The notes under the pieces are model-generated. The model saw only the letters and a list, made by a program, of their open reading frames with translations. It was not told where the DNA came from and made no database searches. Shown here piece after piece: positions 8,601 to 23,600 of a stretch of 64,000 nt of DNA. The position numbers and the translations under genes were made by a program. Numbering within the stretch: position 1 is the first letter of the stretch; every line of letters starts with the position of its first letter. Source of the stretch: CAIURC01 sp043777315 (GTDB lineage: Bacteria > Verrucomicrobiota > Verrucomicrobiia > Chthoniobacterales > Chthoniobacteraceae); contig JAYVPW010000093.1 in the NCBI GenBank assembly GCA_043777315.1, positions 124,001 to 188,000 on the forward strand. Direction: 5' to 3'.

Positions 8601-11600
8601 TTTTGATCACGCTCGTCAGCGTGCCGACGTCCTCGAGGAAGATGTCGCGATGCCAGGAACGGCTGCCGTCCGCGTTCACTTTGTCGTTCAAGCGCGGCGT
8701 GCCATCGACGTTGAAAGCCCGCAGCGCGTAGCCGCTGTCGCCGAGCACGACATCGTTCCCGTCGCCGCCGCTCGCGATGTCCGCGCCGAGTCCGCCATAA
8801 ACTTCGTCGTCCCCTGCCCCGCCATCGAGCATGTCGTTTCCGCGCTGACCGAAGAGAATATCCTCGCCCGCATCGCCGAGCAGCGTGTCGTTGCCCGCGA
8901 CGAAATCGATGTTGTCGAACTGCACCACGGTACGGATGACCGTCGTCCCATAAACCGCGCCGGTGTACGTCCGCCAAGTCGTCGGATAGCCCGCGATCAC
9001 CTCGCGGGAAATGAGACCGTTGTCGCCGAGAATCACGTCCGCGCCGTCGCCCGCGGTCACGTCGGTTTCGTCGCCGCCGTCGAGCACATCGCTGCCGTCC
9101 GCGCCGCCGAGCACGTTGTGGCCGCCGGTGATGTCGTCCTGCCCGGCTCCGCCGAAAATGTGGTCGTCGCCCTGCTGGCCGAGCAGAAAGTCGTCGCCCG
9201 CTTCGCCGTGGATCGTGTCGTTTCCGCCGCCGTCGATCGCGGTGATGAAGATCGAAATGAAGTTCCGATTCGCCGGCAGGGAGATGTCGTATCGACCGTG
9301 GTCGCCGAGGATCACGTCGTGGCCGTTGCCGCCGAACAGGTTGTCGTCGCCGGTGCCGCCGAAGATGAAATCCTCGTCGTCGCCGCCGAAGATTTTGTCC
9401 ATCCCGCCGATCGTCGGATCGGTGCTGAAGAACACGTCGAGCGTGCCGTTCACGCCGTCCACCGCGAAGTCGAACACGCCATTGTCGCCGAGCACGAAGT
9501 CGTTGCCCGCGCCCGCGGAAATCAGGTCGTTCGCCGCACCGCCCGCGATCACGTCGCTCGCGCCGCCGGTGGAAATCATGTCGTCGCCGCCGATCGCTGA
9601 GTCGCTCGTGACGAAGCGGATCATCTTGCCCGTCGCGTCGAACGTCGCCGTGCCGTTGTCGCCGAGAACAAAGTTGCGGTTCGTCGGATTTCGCGTCGTG
9701 ATCTTGTCTCCCGCGGCACCGCCGAGGATCACGTTCAGGCTGTCGCCGCCGTCGATGATGTCCGCGCCGCCGATGCCCGGATCGGTCGTTTCGCCGCGCA
9801 CGAGCTTGCCGCTGAGCACGTCGAAAGTGACGCGCCCATTATCGCCGAGCACCACATCGAAGACCGGAATGCCGGTGAGCGGAGCAACCTCGCCGCCAGC
9901 GTGGATCGTGTCGCCGCCTGCGCCGCCGAGGATCACGTTCGCACCGAGGCCGGCCGTGATCGTGTCCGCGCCGCCGACCGCCGGATCGGTCGTGTGGACT
10001 TCGACGAGCACGCCCGCCACGAACGTCGCGCGCCCATCGTCGCCGACGAGCACATCGGCCTGCTCATCGGCGAGCGTGTTGTCGCTGAAGAACCCGTTGA
10101 TCGTGTCGCCGCCCGCGCCGCCGAAGATTATGTCGCGGCTTTCGCGTCCGTGGATCGTGTCGTTGCCGCCGATGCTGGCGTATTCGGTGAAAGCGAAAGT
10201 CGCCGGGCGGATGACGCCGTCCGTGAAGTCGCCCGGTCCCGCGTGGCCGACCGCGGCGACGACATTTGCGCCGTCGAGGAAGAGCACGCGGCCGCGGTCG
10301 CCGAAGATCAGATCATTCGCCTGGCCGCCGGTGATGTCGTCGTCGCCCTGACCGCCGAAGATGATCAACGGCAGCGTCGAGGCAGCGGCCTTGACCGTGT
10401 CGTTGTCGGTCGCGAGCGGCTGATTGTGGTAAGCGCCCTGCGTGTTCAGCACGAAGAAGTCGTCCTGACCGGCGGTGAGATTCACGGTCACGAAGTCATC
10501 GCCGAGGCCGGTGTTCAGCGTCGTGGTGGTGCGGAATCCGTCGCGGCGAATCGTGCCGTCGATCAGGATTCCGTCGTTGCCGGAGCCAGTCCAGATCGTG
10601 ATGCCGTCGTAGAAGTTACCGTTCACTTTATCCGCGCCAAACGTGATGCGACCGGGCGCGAGGCCCGCGATGCGGATTTCCGTCGCTGGCAATTCGACGA
10701 GCCCGGTGATCGGACGATCCGTGATCAAGACCACGGGATCGCCGACGGTCGCGGCCTCGTCGCTGATCATCAAAATCTGGCGGCCGATTCCGCCGTCGAT
10801 ATTCAGCGTGCCGAAAATGTGATCGAGCTGACCGGGCAGGTAGTCGTAGCCCGCAGTCGTGCCGACTTCGCGCGAAGCTTGCGAGGAAACGTAGAGGCGA
10901 TCGTCGCCGCCATTCGCGCGGACGTTCGTCACCGCGCCGGCGGCGGAGCCGCGGATATTGAAGACGTCGGAGGCCGTGCCGAGGTCGATGTCGAGCGTCT
11001 CGACGTTGTAGTAATTGATCCCGTCGAGGCGCGTGGCGAGCGACGCGCTGCCGGGCTTCGTGCCGAGCGTGAGCTGCGAGGCGTCCACGTCGAGCGGGTG
11101 GATGCGGAGCGCGCTGAAGTGGCCCTGGAACGTGATCACGTAAATACTCCCCTGCGCCGTCACGGCGAAGTTTTCGGTGTGCGGCGCGTCGGTCAGCGGC
11201 GTGAAGAAGTTCCGCGGATTCAGGATCGGATCGAGCGCGGCGCGGACCTGCGCGGCGGTCGCGCCCGCGGCGATCGGAGCGGACCAGACGAGCCCGCCGC
11301 CGGTCGCCGGCACCTGCGGTTTCAAGACATTCGCGACCAGCGGCAGCGCGGTGCGGATCGACGCCACATCGGCCGCGCTGAGCCGGAAGCCGAGTCGGAA
11401 CGTGCCGCCGTCCGCCTTCACCGTGAGCGCCTGACTCGGGAGCGAGACGGTGCCGGTGAGCGACGCGGTGTCGATGTCGGCGGGATAAATCGAGAGGCTC
11501 AGGAACGCGCCCTGGAACGTGAGCACGTAGGCCAAACCGATCTTGGTCAGCGCGTAATTGTCGGTGTGCGGCAGGCCGGGATTCGAGTTCGCCGGATTCA

Positions 11601-14600
11601 AAATCGGATCGAGCACCGCGCGGAAATCGGCGGCGGAAGCGTTGAACGCGATCGGCGCGGACCAGGCGATCGTGACCGACGCATCGAGCGGATCGGCGGC
11701 GAAGGTCGGCTGGTCGATGATCGGAACAACGACGATGCCGTTGCGCGTCACGAGCAACCCGTCGGCGATCGCTTTCCGCTCGGCGGCGGTGAGGCGGAAG
11801 CCGATGCGATATGTGCCCGCCGTCGCATCGACGGTCAGCACCTGCTGATTGTTCAAGCGCTGATTGTTCAAGCCCGGCTCGACCGACCCATTCCGCACCG
11901 TGCTCGTGATCACGACCGCCGACTGATCGACGTTCGCCGCGAGTTGCGTGCCCGTGATTTCCGCGGCGAACGCGCTCTCGATGAGCAGTTGATTCAACCG
12001 GTTCAGCTCACCGCTAATCGGGATCGTCGCCAGCAGCGCGCGCGTCTCGGCAGAGAGCGCGACTCCGGCGAAACGCGCGGCATTGTAAAACGGCTCGGCA
12101 TTCGGATTCGTGCTCTCTTCGTCGATGATCGCATTGAATTCGCGAATCAGCGCCGCGCCGGTCACCACATCGTCCGCGGTGCCGGAATAAGCACCGAGCA
12201 GCGTCTTCGTCCCGGCGGAGAGATGCGCGAAGAGGAACGCGGAGACCGCATCCGGGTTCACGGCGGTGAGCTTCGCGACGAGGCTGCCGACGTTCGTGAT
12301 ATTCCCGGCGGCGAAGAATCCCTCCTCCCACGCGGGCTGCGCGTGATCGATCCCCGCCAGCGCCCGGGCGAAGGTGACGGTGTAAGTTTTGTCCACCGTC
12401 AGCCCGTTCGACATGTGCCCGGCGAGCGTCACGTCCACGTCGGAGGAGCCGTAAACATCGCGCAGGATCGCCTCCACTGCGGCGGCATCCATCAAGTATT
12501 CGAAGGTCGCGTCGGCGAACCCGACGTTGCGCGTGATCGCCGGATTCACGACGCCGTGGCCGATGCCGTACCCGGCGAAACGGAGGACGTAATTCCCCGC
12601 GCGGGCCTGCACAAAAATTTGCTGCACCTCGCGCACCGAGAACATGTCGAGGCCGGTGATCGTCGTCGTGTCGAGCGTGCCGACGTTCTGGTTCGTGTCG
12701 CGGCTGTCGTTCACCCGCACCGTGTCCGCGCCCGCGCCGGCATCGATCGTGAGCATCCCGGTGATCTGATCGACGAGCAGATCGTCGCTCGCCAGCGCGA
12801 TGAGATCGCCGCCCGTGCCGGGCGAGACGATGGTGTGGCCCGCGATCGTTTTGATGATGATCGTGTCGGCGAGATCGGTGTGGCCGAGCAGCGGGCGGCC
12901 GACACGCGCATCGCTGATCGTCGTCAGCCCGCGATGCGTGGACTCGACCGTGAAAGTGTCCGCGCCGAACCCGAGCTCGATGTTCAGCACCTCGAGATTC
13001 GAGTAAGTAATGCCGCCCTCGAACTTGCGTCCGGCGACGACCGCTTCGCCGCCCATGCCGAGCCCGCCGAGATGATTTTCGGTCAGCACGCCGACGTCGT
13101 TCGCCGGGCTGTCGCCGTTGAAAATGTTGAGCGTATCGACCTGCGTCGATTCGGTGACGCGCTCGTTCAGGTTGATCGGATTGTAGAAATACGCGTCGCC
13201 CGGCAGCAGCGCGGGAGCCGGTCCGTTCAGCGTGACCGTGTCGCCGGAGATGCCGGGCTGGAGGTTCGGCGTCACCGCGTTGATCGCGGCAACGAGCCCC
13301 GCGGTGATCGCGGTCGGGTCGGAAGTCGCGCCCGCCGAGTACGCCGTGCCGTCGATCGTGAAGGTCCAGCCGGCGGGCAGCACGACATCCGCGCTGAAGA
13401 TCAGCGACGCCTGCGTCCACTGCGCGAGCGCGATGTCGGCGGGCAGCGGCGTCCCGCGGACGAGCGGATCGACTGCGCTGTTCGGCGGGAGCTGGAGGTC
13501 GAACGTGAAGCTCAGTCCGTCGGCGCGCGCGATGATGATCCGGTTGCCGAAGACGCTGGCCGAGAGGTCGATGTTGTAGCCGGCGGGCGCGGAGCGGCGC
13601 AGTTGCTCGACCATTTCAAAGAGCGTCGCCTGATCCCTCGCGATGATGCCGCGATACGCGTCCTCGAGCAGCAGCCGGTTGAGACGCAACACGCCGTCGA
13701 TGTCGGTCGGATTCTGGACGAGCAGGTTGTTCGTTTCGGTCGAAAGATTCACCGCCCCGAAGCGCGCGGCGGTGTAGATCGACGGCCCGCGCAGGATCGT
13801 GTTCAGCTCGCGAATCACGACCTCGCGTTTTTCGCTCAAAGTGCTCGTGGAGCTGAACAGCACTGCTTTCCCCGCCGGCGTGAAGTTGCCGAAAAGGTAG
13901 GCCGAGACATTGTCCGGCGCGCTCGAAGTGAGCCGCGCGAGCAGGGTCGTGAGATCGGTAAAGTCGCCGCTGCCGAGCAGGACCGCGCGGACGTTGATCA
14001 ACGTGCCGCCGAGCGTGACGTTCCACGATTCGTTCGCGCTCACGACGCCGGTCAGGCCGACGCTCAAGTCGAGCCAGCGGAGGCTGCTGATGCTCGCCGG
14101 ATTCGGCACGCCGACGAAGCGAATCGTCCCGCTGGTCGGCGCGTCGAACGCCACGCTGAACGGCGTGCTGCGGCCGACGGTGAGGATGTTTTTCGAGACC
14201 GAGGTGAGGTCAAATGCGCCGCCCGCGCCGCTGAGGATCGCGGCGGAGTAAATCGGCACGCTCGTTCCCGGCGGCGGATTGATGCGCGGATCGAAGCCGG
14301 GGCGCTCGCCGAATTTCGCGCTCGTGTGGATCGCGAAATCGTCGGTGAGCAGCGTGAACGCGCCGAGATTCACCGTGCTCACACGGCCATCGGCGAGCGG
14401 CAAATTGATCTCGCCGGGCAGGCGGAACGGATTGCTGATCGCGCCGTTGTCGTTCACGCCGATGCCGCCGTTGATGATCAGCGGGCCGCGGATTCCGTTC
14501 ACGCGTTCTTCCGGCGCGGGGAAGACGAGCGCGTCGCTGCCGTCGATGAACGGGTCGTCGATCGCGACGACGGTGACGTGCTGCGGCACGTTCCAATTCG

Positions 14601-17600
14601 TGCTGTCGAAGATGAGCTGCGGCGAGACGATCGCGGTCGCCGGGTTCGTCGAAGCGGAGACCGGGACGAGATTCGAGCCGAGCGCCGCGGTGAAGTCGGC
14701 GCGGTCGCGGCGCGAGATGAAGAGCACGCCGCCGTCGAGCGAAACGTCGTAGGTCGCCGCCGCCGCCGCATCCGCGCCGATCGCCGCCGCGAGGCCGCGC
14801 GCGATGTCGGAGAGGCTGTTGCCGAAGGCCGGCACGTACGAGAATTCGCGGCCGTCGAGTTCCACTTTCCACGTCGAGGCGGAGGCCATTCCGCGCGCGG
14901 CTCCGCTGAGCAGATTGATCGCGATGGTCAGCTTGCCACGCGTCTCGTCCAGCTCCGGCGCGGCGCGGCGTGCGCTGATCGCTTCGCCGGAATCGTCGGG
15001 CGTCACGACGAGCGCGACCGCATCGAAGTTCGCCGGGCCGGTGATCGTGAAACCCGTGCCGCCGGCGTTCGCGACGACCGTGTAGGTGTTGCCAAATTTC
15101 TTCGCGAGCGCGGCCTGCAATCCGGCGGCGACGGTCGTGAGCGTGTCGCCGACGTTCACGTCGTAGTTCGCCTCCGCGCCGTCGAGGATCAGCTTCCAAT
15201 TCTCCGGCGTCCCGAGCCGCGAGATCGGCGTGCCGATGAGCCGCACGTCGGCCGTGAGCACGCCGCCGGTGCGCGTGCGGATGATGTCCGCGCCGCCCGC
15301 GCCGACGTTCGCTTTCGCAAAGAATGACGGCGTCAGCGAACCGGCTGCGGTGCGGATCACGAGCGCGGTCGGGTCGAGCGGATCGGTCGTGACGGTGTAG
15401 CCGTTGTCCGTGCCGATGCTGCCCGCGAGCGCGGCGGCGATGGTCGCGAGCGTCGTCGCGTTCGAGGTCACGAGATACGAGAAGGTCTGCGTCTGCTGAA
15501 TGGCGCCGCCGGAATCGACTGTCGTCAGCGTGAGCGTCCAGACCTGGCCCACCGCCGGCGCGCCGCGCAATTCGATGCGGGCTTGCGCGGTCGCGACGTT
15601 CACCTGCACCGCGGCGTTTTCGCCCTTGTCGGGCAAATTGAACGCGCTCGAGGCGAGATACGTCCGCGTGATTTGCGGGCCGACATTGATCGTGACCTGG
15701 TTCGTCGGGGCGGCGGTCAGGGTCACGTCGTAGCCGTCGGTCACCGGCTTGTAGCCGGAGTTCGGGAACTCGTCGCCGAGGTGATACGTGATCAAGAATT
15801 TGCTCCGGCTGACCAGCGTGTCGTCGTGATCCGCGGGCTGCGTGATCCAGTCGCGATCGAGGAAGAATTCCTTCGTCAGCGAATCGTAATCGAGAATGAG
15901 CGCGGTCTGCGCGCGGCCGGTGCCGTCCGTCACGGTGAGCGTTTTCCCGGCGAGCGCGATGGCGTTCGGGTTCGTGTCGTGATTGAGCACGGAGACGCTC
16001 AGCTCGTAGCCCTGACCGGGGAAAACGCCGGTCTTGAAATCCGAGAAAAAGCGGTCCGAGCGCGTCGTCCCGAAGTCGTCGAACTCATCGAATTTCACGA
16101 TGGAGCCGACGCGCACGACGTAGGTGCCCGGCGTCTTGATGTCGAACTCCGTGAAGCCGTCGCGGTCGGTTTCGCTGCCCGCGTCGATCACGCTGGCGCG
16201 GCTCTTCGCCACGAAATCCAGAAGCGCCTGCTCGTCCGCCGTGAACCGCGCATCGGTCGAAAGCGCGCCAACGATCGGCTGCTCGAGGAAGGTGGCTTTT
16301 TTGCGATCCGCGACGCTGAGGAGCAGGCCCGTCTCGGCGGCGGTGAGCAGGTTCGCCGTGTTCGGCGACGAATGATTCGCGACGATGAACCGCAGCGCAT
16401 CGGTCTGCGCGCGGCTGAGTTCGGAGTAGGCATCGCTGGCCAGCGGGTTGACGAGGTCGGTCGAGTTGAAGAGCTCGACGGTCGTGCTCGCGCGATACGT
16501 GAAGCTCTTGAAGAGGATGAAGTTGAAGATCGAGAACGACTGGAAGTCCGGGATGAGGACGCGGTTGGTGACGACGTTGCTCTTGTCGATGTCGAGGACG
16601 ACGTGGAGCGAGCCGCCGCGCTTGAGCTCGAAGGCGAACGGATCGTTGTCGGCAAACGTGAGCGGGTCGTTCACGTCGTCCGCCACGTTCACGCTGTCCG
16701 CGACGTTGATCGTCGCGCCGGTCGCCGAGAGGCTCGCGGTGAACGTCGGATTCCCGCCGCGCAGGCTGCCGGTGCGGCCGGTATTGTCGCGCTCGACGGC
16801 AAGGACGGGCACGTCGGTTCCGGCGGGATTGAGGTAGGTGATCTTCCACGGATCGGCCGTCGTGCCGGTGCCGGTGACGCTGACATCGAGGTGCGTGTTG
16901 CCGGTGAGGGTGAGCGCTTGAAGCGCGTTTTCGAGGTCGAGCGCGGTCGCATTCCACGCGAGCGCCGTCGTCGTGTGCGCCGGGCCGTACGCCACGTCGG
17001 GATCGGTCGAGACCTCGCGGAAGATCAGCTTGAACGTGCCCGTCGTCGCGCGGCTGGAAACGGTTTGCACCTCGTTCGCCGCGCCGTTCCCCTGCTGTTT
17101 CGTGATGACGACGGCGTCGCCGTTGATGCGGTCGATCAGGTTCTGCGCAATCGTCCGCAGCGTCCGCTCGCTGCGCGCGAGCCCGGCTTCCGCGATGTAG
17201 GTGTAGGTCGCGTTATCGACCGTGAGATTCCACGCCTCGCCGGCCACGAACCGGCCATCGAGCACGAGGCTGCCGGCGTAGAAATGCGGTCGCCCGTCGG
17301 CATCCACGTCGGTCTGCGCGTAAGGCGTCACGCGCAAATGCGAGAGCCCGCCGATCGCGAGCGGGTCGCCATTGGCGCGTTTCACGCTGAAGCTTTCGAC
17401 GGTCAGCGGGGTGGCCGTGGCGGGCGCGACGGTGAAGCCCGCCGCCGCGATCTGCGTGCGGAAATTCGTCGCGACGTTAATCAGCGTGGACGTGCCGTTC
17501 GCGATGAAAGTGGTCAGCGGCGTGCCATCGACGGTCAGGTCGAACTGGTCATTCGCGTCGATCGCCGGACCCGCGGCGGGCGCGAGCACCTGCACGGTTT

Positions 17601-20600
17601 GGACGAAAATGAGCTTCGGCGAACCGCTGACGATCACCGTGCCGTGCGACGCCGCGAGCTGCACGGCGAAGACGGACGTGAAGGTCGTCCCGTCGATGCG
17701 CGTGAGGATGATTTCATTCGTCCCGCGCAACACCGCGACGTAGCCCGGCAGCGCGTCGAGCTGCGTCGCGAGGTCGGCGGCGATCTTGGCCGCGGTGTCG
17801 AAAGTCGCATCGACGAGGCGCGTGACCGCCGATTGACCGGGCACCGTGATCGTCCAAACGTCGCCCGCGTTCGCCGTGCCGGTGAGCGTGATCCGCTCGG
17901 TCGTCGGCGTCACCGCCGGGACGAAAATGCGCGCGGAAGGATCGACCGGCGCGGTCACGACGAACGCGCCCGGAGTCAGCCGCGTGACGACGAGCACGCC
18001 GGCTTCCTGCGCGGCGGTGTAGCCGGTGATCGCGCCGACTTTCCTGACGAGGTCGGTGACGATGCTGCCGAGCGGCTCGGTCGCGAGCGTGACGTCGTGC
18101 GACTTCGTCGTCCCATCGACGATCACATTCCACTTCTCGCCGTTGACCGCCGCGCCGGTGAGCGTGATGAGCCGGACATCCGGCGCCGTGCCGCCGACGC
18201 TGGCGGTGCCTTGCGGCGAAACGAACGCGCTCGCGGTGAGCGTCGGCTGCGTGTTGCCGAACTTCACGATCACCAGCGTGTTGCCGTTGAAGCCCGCGCC
18301 GTAGTTGTCGTTGTTCCCGCCGATGATCTTCGTCTGCAGATCCGCGATGATCGCGCCGAGCGTCGCCGGTCCGCCGCCGACGGGATCGGTGGAGGTCTTG
18401 GTCGTCCCGTCAAAGGTGACGGAGAACGTGTCGTTGTCGCGCGGCGCGCCGGCGAGCGTGACGAGTTTTACCGCGACGAAATCCGGCGTGGCACCGAGCG
18501 AACCGCTCGAACCGGGAGGCGTCACCGTCGCGGTGAAGGCCGCGCCCGTGACATTGACGATCGCCAACATGCTGCCGTCCGCCGCTGCCGCGAAGCCTGC
18601 CTGCCCGTCGGTGTTCACCTTCGCCGCGAGCTTGTCCGCAATGTCGCGGGCGCTGTCGCCGGCGGCTCCCGTGATCGAGTGCGCCGTGGTGCCGATGGTG
18701 ACGGTCCAGACTTTCGTGTCCTGGCTGCCGGAGATGTTGATGTCGAAAACCTGCGCCGTGGTCGTGCCCGTGCCGACCGTCGCGGTGCGCACCGGCGTGA
18801 CCGTGGCGGTCGTGGTGAAAGTGGTCGCCGTCACATTGACCACCGTCACCGTCGCGCTCGTCGCTAGACCGGAGCTGCGGACGTATTCGACCGCTGCCGC
18901 GTAGTCCGCATTCCCGTCGAGGCTGGCGACGAGACGGTTCGTGATCGTCTCCAAATTTTCGCCCGCGCCGACCGTCGTCGTCGCCGTGATCGCGGGGCCG
19001 GTGGACGGCGTGAGCGTGATCGTCCAAACCTCGTTCGGAAGCGCCGGGCCGGTGAGGTTGATCAGCACGGAGTTCGTGGAATTGCGGACATCCATCTCGA
19101 TGCGCGCGCTCGCCGTGAACGTGCCCGCGGTCACCTGCGTCAGCGCGAGGCGGCTGCCTTCCGATTGCGCGACGAAGATCGTCCCGCCGATCGTCCCGCG
19201 CAGTTTCATCGCAAGGTCGTCGAGCACGGTCGCGAGCGGGTTCGTCGTCGCGAGATCGGCGGCGGTGACGAGGTGCGTTTTGTCAACGCCGTTCACCTTC
19301 ACGACCCAGGTCTCGCCCGCCACCGGCACGCCGGCGAAGTCGATGAATTGCGACGTGCCCGCGACCGTCGTCGCCGTGCCCGAGCCGATGAGCAGGAAGT
19401 CCGCGGGGAACGCCGCGCCGTTCACCCGGGTCAGCGTCACCGTGTCGCCCGTGCCGCCGATGGTGTAAATATTCGTCGTGTCGAGCGTGTTGATCCGCGC
19501 GCGCAGGCCGGCCGCGACTTCGGTCGTGGTCTTCGGCGCGGCGACCAAATAATCGGCGGCGAGCGCGCCGAGCGAAATGCGCCACGTTTCACCGTCGCGC
19601 ACCGGCCCGACGACCTTGAACGCCACGTCCAGCCAGCTCACTTGATCGACCAGCGTCCCGTTGGCCAGCGTGCCGCTGAATTTCGCGAAGCCCTGCGGAT
19701 TCGCACCCGCCACATTCACGGTGAAGGTGAACGGCGCATCCGCCGCGACCTTCGCGCCCGTGATGCTGATCACCGCGCCCGCGACGCTGCCGTTGAAGTC
19801 CGCCGTGATCCCGATCTCCGTGACTGAGAGATCGGCCGAAACGTAGCCGTTGAACAGCGCCGCCGCGATGTCGCCCAGCGTCGTGTCCGCCGCCGTGACG
19901 GCGTGCGTGTAAGTGTGCGAGCCGATCACCACCGACCACGAATCGCCGACCGTCACCGCGGTCCCCGCGATGTTTTTCAGCGTGATCGTCGCATCGGTGA
20001 AGAGCAGCGCGGTGCCGCGGGTCGTCTTCGCCGTGCTCGAGCGCGTGACCGTCCCGGCGACCGGAATGTATTGCGTGAGCCCGCCGACATTGAACCCGCC
20101 CGAGTCGCGGATGATCAGCTTGCTTCCGATCACCTCGGACGTGAAGCCCGGCACTTTGTAGCGATCCGGCAGATTCGCGAAGATGCCCGCCGCCACTTGA
20201 TCCAGCGTCGTCACACCCGTCGGCGGGACGATGTAAGTCGTGGTCCGGTAGCGCAGCGTGAGCGACCAGACATCGCCCGGTTTCACCTGTCCGTTGAGCT
20301 GGAAGCCGAGCTCTTTGTAGAAAGTGTTCGAGTCCGTCGAGCCGGTCGGGCTGTTGGCCAGCGGCGGGTTCAGCATGCTGTTCGTGACGACGAAGGAATA
20401 AACGTCGAACGACCCGTCGCCCGAGCCCTGCACGCGCACGTACGGCGTGCTCGAATCGACCGAGCCGCCGCGCTCGCCGTTGCCGATATTCGGGTCGAAG
20501 AAGGTGTAGAAATTGTCGCGCCCGTCGATGTCCTGCGGATTCGTGAGCAGGTTGCGGCTCTCGACTTCCGCGACCGGCTCCGGCGCGAAGACGAAGCCCG

Positions 20601-23600
20601 CGACCGGGTGTTTCGGAATCGTGACCTGCAACTGATAATCGACGCCGTCCGGCAGTCCGCCGAAGCCGAATGCGTTCGACACCTCGATGTAGAAAGTGCC
20701 GCGCGTGGCGAAGGTGTAAGTGAGGTAGTCGTCGAGGAACGTGTTGCTGCCGAGGCCGCCGACCAGCGGGCTCGATTGGCCGCGGCCGCGCGCGATCAGC
20801 CGGCCGTCCTGGTCGTAGATTTTGATCACGCTCGCCCACTCGATCGAGTCGCCGATCTCGAAACCGTGATCGATGTCGAACGTCGCGGTGATCGGCCCGT
20901 TCGCGACCATCGTGTCGGTCACGGTGAAACGGTAGAAGTCGGTGTTGCCGTCGCCGGTCGCGACAATCGTGAGATGCGGATCCCACTTCGTCGGATCGTC
21001 GGCGCGCGGCGAAATCTCGTCGTTCGAGTTCGTGCTCCACTTGGCGAGGTCGATGTTTTGCGCGCTGGAAATGCTGTCGTGCGAGGCGACTTCGCGCAGC
21101 GTGGAGTTGCCGAAGTCCGCGTTGAACGCGGTGACGAAACGCGAGGTCGTTTCGTTCGCCGGACCGCCGACGGTCGAGAAAGTGACCGTCAGGCTCGCCG
21201 TCGGGCTGTCCGGCGTGATCGCGAAGATGATCGTCGTGCTGCCCGCCTGCGCGACCAGGTTGAACCGCGCGACCACGCCCGCCAGCGCATCGACGCTCTC
21301 GGAAAGTTTCTGCCCGATCTTCGCGTAGCTGTCGCCGGCGAGGACGGTGTAGCTGCCCGTGCCGATCACCGCGCCGCCCGTATTTTGCACCGCGATATTC
21401 CAGGTCACGCCCGCCGTCGGGCTCGCGTTCGTGCCGGTCACCGCGAGGTATTTGCGGTTCGTCACCACGCGCGTCACCGAGCCACTGCCGAGCACGACGA
21501 GGTCGGTCGCTTCGGTCACGTTTGTCGAGCCGTTGGTTTCGTTGATCAGCACGCCCGGCGCGTCGTCATCGAGGATGCGGACATCGACCGAATCCGGCAC
21601 GCGCACTTCGCCATTCGCGCCCGCGACGTAGCGATAAGTCGTGCCGTTCACCACGAAGCTCCACGGCCGCTGATCCGGGATCACGCCGCTGAGATTCGCG
21701 ATCGAGATGCGCGCTTCCGTGAAGCTCGCCTCGCGCAACAATCCGGTCGTCACCGTGCCGGTGCCCGCGGTGATCGCCGCCGTCAGCGCGGTTCCGTCGC
21801 GCCGCGCGACCTCGATCATCGCGCCATTCGACGTGACCACGAAGTCCGCCGCGAGCGCATCGCGCAGATGCCCCGCCACACCGGCGAGCGTGTCACTCGA
21901 CGTGCTCGCGTAGGTGTAAGGCGTGCCGTCCACCGTCAGCGTCCAGGTCGCGCCGCCGAGCACCGCGCCATTCAGAACGATGCGCGCAAACGTCGCCGGG
22001 CTCGTCGTCCCAGTGATCGCCCCGCCCGTGTTCGCCGTGCTGTTCCGCACGATGCTCGCGCCAAACGCGCCGCCATCTTTCCGCGTCACTTCGATCGTCG
22101 AGTCGCTCGCCGTCACGCGATAGAGCGAGGAGGTCGCGAGCTTCGCCTGCAGGCCGGCCGCCACTTCGACGAGCGTGTTCCCCGCCAGCGCGGAGTAGGT
22201 GAAATCGTTGCCGTCCAGCGTCAGCGTCCACTTGTCCCCCGCGCCCACACTGCCCGCGAGTGCGACGCTCGCTTTGATCCACGCCGGCGTCGGAGTGAAG
22301 CTCGCATCGGAGATCAAAGTGATGTTCTCCCCGCTGCCGATCGTGAACGCCGGACCGTCGAGCTGGATCGCGCTCGGATTCGTGAAAGCGATCGTCCCCG
22401 CGCCACTCAACGCACTCGCGAAAGCCGCGCCGCCGACCGCCGTGATCGACAGCGTGTCGCTGCCCGCGCCCGTGATCGTCACGGCAAATTGCCCCGTCGC
22501 CACGATCTGCGCCCGCAGCGCCGCGACGACTGAAATGAGCGTGTCGTTGCTGTTCGCCGTGTAGCTGAAGGCGAGGCGATTCAGCCGCACCGACCACGAC
22601 GCGCCCGACGCCACCGGGCCGTTGAGTTTGATCTGCGAACCATCCGCGACGATCGCCGCGAGCACCTTGCCCTCAATGTCGCCGTTGACCGCCGCGAGCA
22701 GTCCGCTCAGCACATCCGCGCCGGTCACGCCGAAGTAATTGTTCAGCGTCGCCAGCGTGATCTCGTGCGAGATGCGCGAGAAATGCGTCCCTTCTTTCGC
22801 CATGTCGTTCACCGCCGAGACGTTCACGGTCTGCGGCTGATCCCACGGCTTCGTGTCGTCGAACACGACCTCCACCAGCGATGCCGTCAACTGCCCATCC
22901 GTGTGCAGCCTGATCGTCACCGGACCGGTCGGCTTTTTCGTCAGCACGATCTTGTAACTGTCGCTCGCCGGCTTCGCGCCCGTCCCTTCCGCCACCGTCG
23001 TGTCGCGCCCGCTCGGCACGATCAACACACCCGCCGCATCGTCATCGACGACATCGACCACCGACGCCGGAATCACCAACCCATCGTAAGCTCCGCCGTC
23101 TTCCGGCGACCCGCCTTGAATGACCGTGTGCTGAATGACGAGCCGCTGCGGACCTTCTGCCAGCAAGTCCTGCGGCGCGGTGATCGTGATCGTCTGCGGG
23201 ACGAACCAGTTCGTCCGGTCGAAGATCAACTGCGTCCCGGTCGTGCTCCCATTCAGCATGATCCCGAGCCCGCCCGCGCGTTGATCCGCTTCGCTCAATT
23301 GGCTCGGCGCGGCGGTGATGCGGACGTTTTCCTCCGGCGACCGCGTCAGCACGATCGTGTAAGTCGCGGAGTAAAGTCCGCTCGGTTGCGCGCCTGACTC
23401 GAACACGCGCAGCGGCCCATCGACCACGCGGATGACCACGCCGGCCGCATCGTTGTCCGCGACCCGCACCGACAAATCCTGCACGAAGATGTCGTTATAA
23501 TTTCCGTCGAGGCTGCCGATGCTGTGATCGATCACGCCGCTGTGTCCTTCGAGGCTGCGGCTCACGACCGTGATCGGTCTGCCGCCCGTCCCGCCGCCGA

